A stretch of DNA of 47,684 nt from an uncultured Kangiella sp. (GTDB taxonomy: Bacteria; Pseudomonadota; Gammaproteobacteria; Enterobacterales; Kangiellaceae): assembly GCA_950096615.1 (NCBI GenBank), contig CATNCP010000022.1, positions 1-47,684 on the forward strand, read 5' to 3'. Position 1 is the stretch's first letter; every line of letters starts with the position of its first letter. Made by a program: the position numbers and the translations under genes. The notes beneath the pieces are model-generated. The model saw nothing but the letters and a program-made list of their open reading frames with translations, did not search any database and was not told where the DNA came from. This document shows positions 42,516 to 47,684 of this stretch, piece by piece.

Positions 42516-43199
42516 TTAGTCGCGCTGGCCAAAAATTGCAGTGCCAATACGAACCATGTTGCTGCCAGCGGTGATTGCGGCCTCGAAATCGCCCGACATA
42601 CCCATCGAAAGTGTATCTACTTGTGGGTATTTGTCGCTTAGTTGTCGATAAAGTGCAGCAATTTTCTCAAACTGCGCAAGTTGCTTGTCGTACTCAGTTT
42701 GTTTCGGTGGCAGTGCCATAATCCCACGAAGGGTTAAATGCTCTGCCTCTTGTATCGCTTCGGCGAGTTCGAAACAGCTGGCGCTATCAACGCCTGCTTT
42801 TTGTTCCTCACCAAATAAATTGACCTGAATACAGACGTTTAATGGTGACAAACCTTCACGCGCTTGATTGAGTTTGTTGATAACTTTGATCCGATCAACG
42901 CTCTGTACCCAATCAAAATGTGTCGCGATATCTTTACACTTGCGGCTCTGTATAGCGCCGAGCATGTGCCATTGGATGTCACTTTTATCCAGTTTTTGGA
43001 TCTTCTCAACCCCTTCTTGAACGAAGTTTTCACCAAAGTCACGGTGTCCGCTTTGGTAAGCTTCTTCAATTTTTTCAATGGGTTGGCGCTTGCTAACAGC
43101 GATAAGGCGCACATTATCTGGAAAATTCGCCCGTTTCTCGCGGCTTTTTGCGATTTCTTGTTGCAGAAGTTCTAGTTGAGAGGCTATGCTAGTTGTCAT
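42516..43199 (-). CDS. yggS: YggS, pyridoxal-phosphate homeostasis protein
   Basis: This 227-residue alanine-racemase-fold protein binds PLP. The PLP Lys is in RLIAVSKRQP, and FGENFVQEGVEKI, WHMLGAIQSRK and LSMGMSGDFEAAI are the family's signature blocks. It acts as a PLP buffer. The adjacent pilT gene is divergent, starting 36 bases away, so the promoters must lie in a very short gap. Confidence 0.93.
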   Translation of the reverse strand: MTTSIASQLELLQQEIAKSREKRANFPDNVRLIAVSKRQPIEKIEEAYQSGHRDFGENFVQEGVEKIQKLDKSDIQWHMLGAIQSRKCKDIATHFDWVQSVDRIKVINKLNQAREGLSPLNVCIQVNLFGEEQKAGVDSASCFELAEAIQEAEHLTLRGIMALPPKQTEYDKQLAQFEKIAALYRQLSDKYPQVDTLSMGMSGDFEAAITAGSNMVRIGTAIFGQRD

Positions 43200-43234
43200 T
43201 AGTAAGAATAAATATCAATATTGGGGTCTAACCT

Positions 43235-44269
43235 ATGGATATTACAGAGCTTTTAGCGTTCAGTGTAAAGAATAACGCTTCGGATTTACACATCTCTGCT
43301 GGTATGCCACCTTTGATTCGTGTTGATGGCGATATCCGCCGAATTAATGTGCCACCGCTAGAAGACAAAGAAGTCCACTCGCTGATTTATGACATTATGA
43401 ATGATAAGCAGCGAAAAGACTACGAAGAGTTTCTAGAAGCTGACTTCTCTTTTGAACTACAAGATTTAGCGCGTTTCCGTGTTAATGCTTTTGTTCAAAA
43501 CCGTGGTCGCGCAGCAGTATTTCGTACCATTCCTTCACGAGTCCTTACGTTAGAAGACTTGAAGGCACCTAAGATTTTCCAAGATGTCTCGTTACAACCA
43601 CGTGGTTTGGTTTTAGTGACCGGGCCGACGGGTTCTGGTAAATCGACCACGCTCGCAGGCATGATCGATTACATTAATGATAACAAGCATGATCACATCT
43701 TAACCATTGAGGATCCGATTGAGTTTGTTCACGAGAGTAAAAAATGTCTGGTCAACCAGCGTGAAGTACATCGTGATACCCATAGTTTCTCAAACGCGTT
43801 GCGCTCGGCGTTACGTGAAGATCCCGATATTATTCTGGTTGGTGAGCTACGTGACTTAGAAACGATTCGCTTGGCTTTGACCGCGGCAGAAACGGGTCAC
43901 TTAGTATTCGGTACGCTACACACCACGTCTGCAGCAAAAACCATTGACCGTGTGATTGACGTATTCCCTGAAGGCGAAAAGATGATGGTTCGCTCGATGT
44001 TATCGGAGTCACTGCAAGCGGTTATCGCACAGACACTATTGAAGCGTAATGGTGGTGGTCGTGTGGCGGCGCATGAGATTTTGATTGGTACGCCAGCGAT
44101 TCGTAACTTGATTCGTGAAGCCAAGGTTGCGCAAATGTACTCCGCGATGCAAACCGGTATGTCTCTAGGGATGCAAACCCTTGACCACAGCTTGAAGCAG
44201 TTGGTCAGCAAGGGTGTGGTTTCGCGTCAAGATGCTCGAATGAAAGCTAATAATAAAGAAGAGTTTTAG
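43235..44269 (+). CDS. pilT: Type IV pilus retraction ATPase PilT
   Basis: This 344-residue hexameric ATPase powers pilus retraction. Walker A is GPTGSGKST, the Asp box reads ILTIEDPIEFVH, Walker B is IILVGELRDLETI, and the His box is HLVFGTLHTTSA. The C-terminal AIRNLIREAKVAQMYSAMQTG is the conserved PilT AIRNLIRE motif needed for retraction. It precedes pilU by eight bases. Other pilus genes are outside the window. Confidence 0.95.
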   Translation: MDITELLAFSVKNNASDLHISAGMPPLIRVDGDIRRINVPPLEDKEVHSLIYDIMNDKQRKDYEEFLEADFSFELQDLARFRVNAFVQNRGRAAVFRTIPSRVLTLEDLKAPKIFQDVSLQPRGLVLVTGPTGSGKSTTLAGMIDYINDNKHDHILTIEDPIEFVHESKKCLVNQREVHRDTHSFSNALRSALREDPDIILVGELRDLETIRLALTAAETGHLVFGTLHTTSAAKTIDRVIDVFPEGEKMMVRSMLSESLQAVIAQTLLKRNGGGRVAAHEILIGTPAIRNLIREAKVAQMYSAMQTGMSLGMQTLDHSLKQLVSKGVVSRQDARMKANNKEEF

Positions 44270-44277
44270 AGGTTGGC

Positions 44278-45417
44278 ATGGATATTACCCCATTATTAAA
44301 AGCGTTGATGGAAAACAAGGGCTCGGATTTATTTATCACTGTTCACCGCCCGCCTTGTATCAAAATGCATGGCAAAATTCGCCCCGTTACTAAATCGATG
44401 TTAACGCCGGCGCAAGTGGAAGAGTTGATTCACTCGTCGATGGATGATCGCCAACGAAAAGAGTTCGCGGAGAATAAAGAGTGCCAGTACGCGATTAGTG
44501 TTGAGAATGTTGGTCGTTTCCGTGCCAGTGCTTTCTACCAGCGTAACCAGCCGGGCTTGGTGGTACGTCGTATTGAAACTAAAATCCCGACTACTGAAGA
44601 ACTTAAAATCCCCAGCATTTTGAATGACTTGGTGATGAAAAAGCGCGGAATTATCATTTTCGTTGGTGCAACCGGTACGGGTAAGTCAACCTCGCTAGCG
44701 GCGATGATTGGTTATCGAAACCGTAACTCCTATGGTCACATCATCAGTATTGAGGACCCGATTGAGTATGTGCATCGTCATGATAAATGTATTATTACAC
44801 AGCGTGAGGTGGGGATTGATACTGAGTCGTTTGAAGTGGCGCTGAAAAATACTTTGCGTCAGGCGCCAGACGTTATTCTGATTGGTGAGGTTCGTTCACA
44901 AGAAACCATGGCTCAGGCGATTACTTTCGCTGAAACGGGGCACTTATGTTTGTGTACTTTGCACGCCAATAACGCAAATCAGGCACTAGATCGTATTTTG
45001 CACTTCTTCCCGAAGGAAGAGCACACTCGAGTATTGATGGATTTATCCATGAACCTTCGTGCTGTAATCGCACAGCAGTTACTTCCAACGGTAGATGGTA
45101 AAGGACGTCGTGCTGCGATTGAGATTATGATCAACTCGCCATTAATCTCGGATCATATCCGCAAAGGTGAAGTACACCTGATTAAAGAATTGATGGCACG
45201 CTCAACCGAGCTAGGCATGCAAACCTTTGACCAAGCCTTGTTCGAGTTGTATGTTAAAGGTGAGGTTACCTATGACGATGCGTTAGTTCACGCTGATTCA
45301 GCGAACGACTTACGTCTACGTATTAAGTTGCATGAGAAAGATGCCGACTCTCTGACAGATGGCACTGAAGGCCTGCAAGTCGAAATGGATGATGACCGTT
45401 CGAGCAATATGTTCTAA
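44278..45417 (+). CDS. pilU: Type IV pilus retraction ATPase PilU
   Basis: This 379-residue PilT paralogue works with PilT to raise retraction force. Walker A is GATGTGKST, the Asp box ISIEDPIEYVH, Walker B VILIGEVRSQETM and the His box HLCLCTLHANNA. It has the acidic C-terminal extension (LTDGTEGLQVEMDDD) found in PilU but not PilT. A strong terminator follows, closing a two-gene operon. Confidence 0.95.
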   Translation: MDITPLLKALMENKGSDLFITVHRPPCIKMHGKIRPVTKSMLTPAQVEELIHSSMDDRQRKEFAENKECQYAISVENVGRFRASAFYQRNQPGLVVRRIETKIPTTEELKIPSILNDLVMKKRGIIIFVGATGTGKSTSLAAMIGYRNRNSYGHIISIEDPIEYVHRHDKCIITQREVGIDTESFEVALKNTLRQAPDVILIGEVRSQETMAQAITFAETGHLCLCTLHANNANQALDRILHFFPKEEHTRVLMDLSMNLRAVIAQQLLPTVDGKGRRAAIEIMINSPLISDHIRKGEVHLIKELMARSTELGMQTFDQALFELYVKGEVTYDDALVHADSANDLRLRIKLHEKDADSLTDGTEGLQVEMDDDRSSNMF

Positions 45418-45440
45418 GCGTTCAAGTAGCGCTCATAGAA

Positions 45441-45466
45441 AAAAGCCCAGCGTTTGCTGGGCTTTT
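45441..45466. terminator. Strong bidirectional intrinsic terminator after pilU
   Basis: AAAAGCCCAGC pairs with GCTGGGCTTTT around a four-base loop, with six T on the plus side and a T-run on the minus side. It serves pilU and probably the convergent ruvX gene. Confidence 0.9.
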
Positions 45467-45501
45467 TTATGACTAGCTGTTCGTATGGCAAATATACTTA
45501 G

Positions 45502-45945
45502 TTAGTCTTCCGAGTCGAAATAACTTTTAAGAATGAGCTCCGCGGCGTAGGCGTCGAAATCCGAATCTTTAATTTTTTTGTAACCACCCAGCTCAAACAA
45601 ATACTCACGAACCTCAGCCGTGCTGAGTCGTTCGTCATGAGTAAAAGTGGGTAACCCGAAGCGACCGTGTAAACGATTGGCAAATTTCTTAGCCATGAGC
45701 GTTACAGGCTGTTCGGTACCATCCATATTAAGCGGTAACCCGACCACAAAAGCATCCACTTGCCACTCTTTGATTAAAGCCTCAACCGAGTCCCAGTTGG
45801 GTTGGTTGTTTTCCGCTTTTAAAACACACAGAGCTTGTGTGGTGCCTAGGGTCTTTTGACCGGTCGCCACACCAATCCGTTTCTCACCAAAGTCAAAGCC
45901 AAGAAAACGTACGGGTGACTTCTTACCTTCTGAGGAATCAGGCAT
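45502..45945 (-). CDS. ruvX: Holliday-junction resolvase-like YqgF/RuvX
   Basis: This 147-residue RNase-H-fold protein starts with VRFLGFDFGEKRIGVATGQ, where an early Asp is catalytic. FVVGLPLNMDGTEQP and DERLSTAEVREYL follow, and the C-terminal Asp lies in DFDAYAAELIL. It is a putative resolvase/16S pre-rRNA processing nuclease. It overlaps yqgE by eight bases on the same strand, the conserved yqgE-yqgF pair. Confidence 0.92.
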   Translation of the reverse strand: MPDSSEGKKSPVRFLGFDFGEKRIGVATGQKTLGTTQALCVLKAENNQPNWDSVEALIKEWQVDAFVVGLPLNMDGTEQPVTLMAKKFANRLHGRFGLPTFTHDERLSTAEVREYLFELGGYKKIKDSDFDAYAAELILKSYFDSED

Positions 45946-46501
45946 GCCCGCTGTGCTCAGTTAGCTGCGTCCAGTCGATGCCAAGGAGTTTAGTGGCTTT
46001 TTGCCAACGTTGCTGTGGCGTGGTGTGAAAAATGATGTCTTTGTTAGCCGGAACAATAAGCCAAGAGTTTTCTTCGATTTCTTTTTCCAGCTGGCCTTTA
46101 TCCCAGCCAGAGTAACCTAGCGCAATCACAGCTTCTTCAGGACCTTCTCTATTAGCAATGGCTGCTAAAATATCTTCCGAGGTGGATAAAGCAATCTCAT
46201 CGCTAATGGTCATCGATGAATCCCAGCTGCCTAGAGGGCTGTGTAGGATAAAACCACGTTCTTTATCAACCGGTCCGCCAGCCAGCAAAGAATAATCCAG
46301 AACTTCTTGGTTAGTGGTGGAAATTTTCAGGTGGTCAAACAGCTCGTGATAAGTCGCTTCCAGCGGCTGGCTCAACATAATACCCAAGGCGCCTTCTTCT
46401 GAGTGTTCACAGATATAGGTCACGCTGCGTGAGAAGAACGAGTCTTCTAATGTTGGCATGGCGATCAGTAGGTGATCGGCTAAAGAATGAATTGATTCCA
46501 T
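45938..46501 (-). CDS. YqgE/AlgH-family protein
   Basis: This 187-residue protein matches YqgE (AlgH): HLLIAMPTLEDSFFSRSVTYICEHSEEGALGIM, GGPVDKERGFILHS and IALGYSGWDKGQLEKEI. It has no membrane segment. Its exact function is unknown, though AlgH affects alginate regulation in Pseudomonas. It lies between tonB and ruvX on the minus strand. Confidence 0.92.
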   Translation of the reverse strand: MESIHSLADHLLIAMPTLEDSFFSRSVTYICEHSEEGALGIMLSQPLEATYHELFDHLKISTTNQEVLDYSLLAGGPVDKERGFILHSPLGSWDSSMTISDEIALSTSEDILAAIANREGPEEAVIALGYSGWDKGQLEKEIEENSWLIVPANKDIIFHTTPQQRWQKATKLLGIDWTQLTEHSGHA

Positions 46502-46551
46502 GATTAAATTATATCAGCTTTATAGTGAGTCGCTTAGTCTTGTTCTTTATA

Positions 46552-47454
46552 TTAGGGCTTTTTCTCAAAATTCCAGAGGCGCACGATCTCTAGGACATCG
46601 GCGGTTTCACGAATGGTGTCCGGTAGAGGCTCAAAAGGCGCGGATAGTCGGACAATCTGCAGCGCTGCTTGGTCTAAGACCTCTTTTCCCGACGACTCAA
46701 GTATTTCTACGCTAACGAGTTCACCAGTTTTATTGATAGCCACTTTTAATTTCAGGTCACCATAAATTCCGAGACGGTTTGCTTGTTCGGGATAATGGAG
46801 ATTGCCCACTTGTTCGATTTTCCGTCGCCAACCTTCTAGATAAGCCGCGTCGGCCGGTGACTGTTTAATTGCTGCAGAGATTTGACGCGTTCTGGTGCCA
46901 CGAGTTTTTAGCTTGTCGGTAGCATCTTGCTCGAGATTGCGTTTCTTCAAATCCTCTGGGGGAGGGCTGACAATCGTCGGCAGGTCAAGATCTGCAACAG
47001 TTTCATCGGGGTCTATGCTGGTCGAAGCGCTCCAATCTGCGGTAATGCTGGTGACGAAGTCGAGCTTTTGCTTTTTTTGGCTCGGCTTAGGAAGAACTTC
47101 AAGCGACGGAGTATTTGTGGTGCCGTCGGTGTTCTTGAAGTGTTCTAACTGGGTTGTAGGGCGGCTCGCTTCGGCAGCATCACCAGCGCCTTCCTGATTT
47201 TTTTGACCAATAAAGTCAGCGTCTTCAGGCGCCTTGAGGCTTTCCCGTTGAGCGAGAGTAACGTCCAAGGATAGCGGAATTTGACTTGGCTTAGTTTCGG
47301 GCAGAGTGAAGCGAATACCGAGCAATACAATTAAGTGGAAACAAACTGCCATAAACAACGTAAACTTTAATCGATCGCCTGACTTAATAGGAGATACTTT
47401 TAAAGAAACAGCGTCTTTAGACCGCGTCTGAGATTGAGTAGCAGCTTGATTCAT
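46552..47454 (-). CDS. TonB-family energy transducer
   Basis: This 300-residue protein has a single N-terminal membrane helix (LKFTLFMAVCFHLIVLLGIRF) with a conserved His-type residue. A Pro/Lys/Asp-rich periplasmic linker and a TonB C-terminal domain (about 208-298: GWRRKIEQVGNLHYPEQ ... GDLKLKVAINKTGELVSVEIL) follow. It transmits proton-motive force to outer-membrane receptors and could serve the His-rich receptor at 13876-16296. It lies between gshB and yqgE, its usual place in pseudomonad-like genomes. Confidence 0.88.
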   Translation of the reverse strand: MNQAATQSQTRSKDAVSLKVSPIKSGDRLKFTLFMAVCFHLIVLLGIRFTLPETKPSQIPLSLDVTLAQRESLKAPEDADFIGQKNQEGAGDAAEASRPTTQLEHFKNTDGTTNTPSLEVLPKPSQKKQKLDFVTSITADWSASTSIDPDETVADLDLPTIVSPPPEDLKKRNLEQDATDKLKTRGTRTRQISAAIKQSPADAAYLEGWRRKIEQVGNLHYPEQANRLGIYGDLKLKVAINKTGELVSVEILESSGKEVLDQAALQIVRLSAPFEPLPDTIRETADVLEIVRLWNFEKKP

Positions 47455-47482
47455 GAAGGTTATTTTATCGCCCAGCCCTAAA

Positions 47483-47684
47483 TTATACCGCGAGTTGTTG
47501 TTCTAATGCGGCAAACAGTTTTTCGCCAATATTTATATTGTATTCGTTTTCTAATTCTCGCATACACGTTGGGCTAGTAACGTTAATTTCTGTCACATAA
47601 CGACCAATTACATCCAGCCCGACAAACAATAATCCTCTTTTTACTAGCTCTGGAGCAATGGCTTCGCCAATTGCTTTCTCTTCG
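47483..47684 (-). CDS. gshB: Glutathione synthetase GshB (C-terminal part)
   Basis: The last 66 residues of GshB are present; the rest lies beyond the window end. The text FVGLDVIGRYVTEINVTSPTC is the highly conserved ATP-grasp ending, where the Glu and Asn bind magnesium and product. It ligates glycine to gamma-glutamylcysteine. It is followed by tonB on the same strand, and the gene is partial because of the window edge, not truncation. Confidence 0.92.
   Translation of the reverse strand, partial: EEKAIGEAIAPELVKRGLLFVGLDVIGRYVTEINVTSPTCMRELENEYNINIGEKLFAALEQQLAV

Overview
This window looks like chromosomal DNA from a marine gammaproteobacterium of the Kangiella type or a close relative. 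I infer this from protein character and gene order; no search was run. The right end keeps a Pseudomonas-like order: trmB, hemW, rdgB, DUF4426, yggT, proC, yggS, pilT, pilU, ruvX, yqgE, tonB, gshB.

Layout. 1-5090 is accessory-looking: small hypothetical genes (including a 44-residue acidic protein with a twin motif and a seed-maturation-like 70-mer), an RhlE-type helicase, and an AT-rich two-gene soluble/membrane pair (3180-4600). 5417-7740 is a possibly structured leader followed by a PKD-repeat lipoprotein. 7819-9077 is a pesticin/T4-lysozyme-like muramidase translationally coupled to a lipoprotein. 9263-13664 holds DoxX, two cytochrome c5 proteins, a GNAT enzyme, a thioesterase, RarD, a GFA protein and a MarC protein with no normal start codon. 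13876-16703 is a His-rich TonB-dependent receptor with a DUF2946-like gene. 16921-23136 holds ThrE, a secreted nuclease, an aspartoacylase-like enzyme, a probable Fur-controlled small RNA on the minus strand, pirin, and a stomatin/NfeD pair.

23302-32185 is an 8.9-kb integrated element in tRNA-Phe, bounded by a 49-bp direct repeat with matching pairs of integrase arm-site candidates. It carries a P4-type integrase, small DNA-binding proteins, a RepA-like helicase, an iteron-rich origin candidate, a cos-like segment, a terminase small subunit and a leftward cargo operon (NdpA-like protein, three-TM protein, one-TM protein). There are no capsid or tail genes. This is the layout of a phage satellite (PICI/P4-like): integrate, replicate, and mark its DNA for packaging by a helper phage. 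The cargo operon is a candidate anti-phage system.

After tRNA-Phe (32137-32212) the window returns to core genes: yggX, mutY, a DASS-type transporter, trmB, a DUF2071 protein, a META/YbaY lipoprotein, then the conserved run to gshB, which is cut by the window end. No CRISPR array, rRNA or complete insertion sequence was seen.
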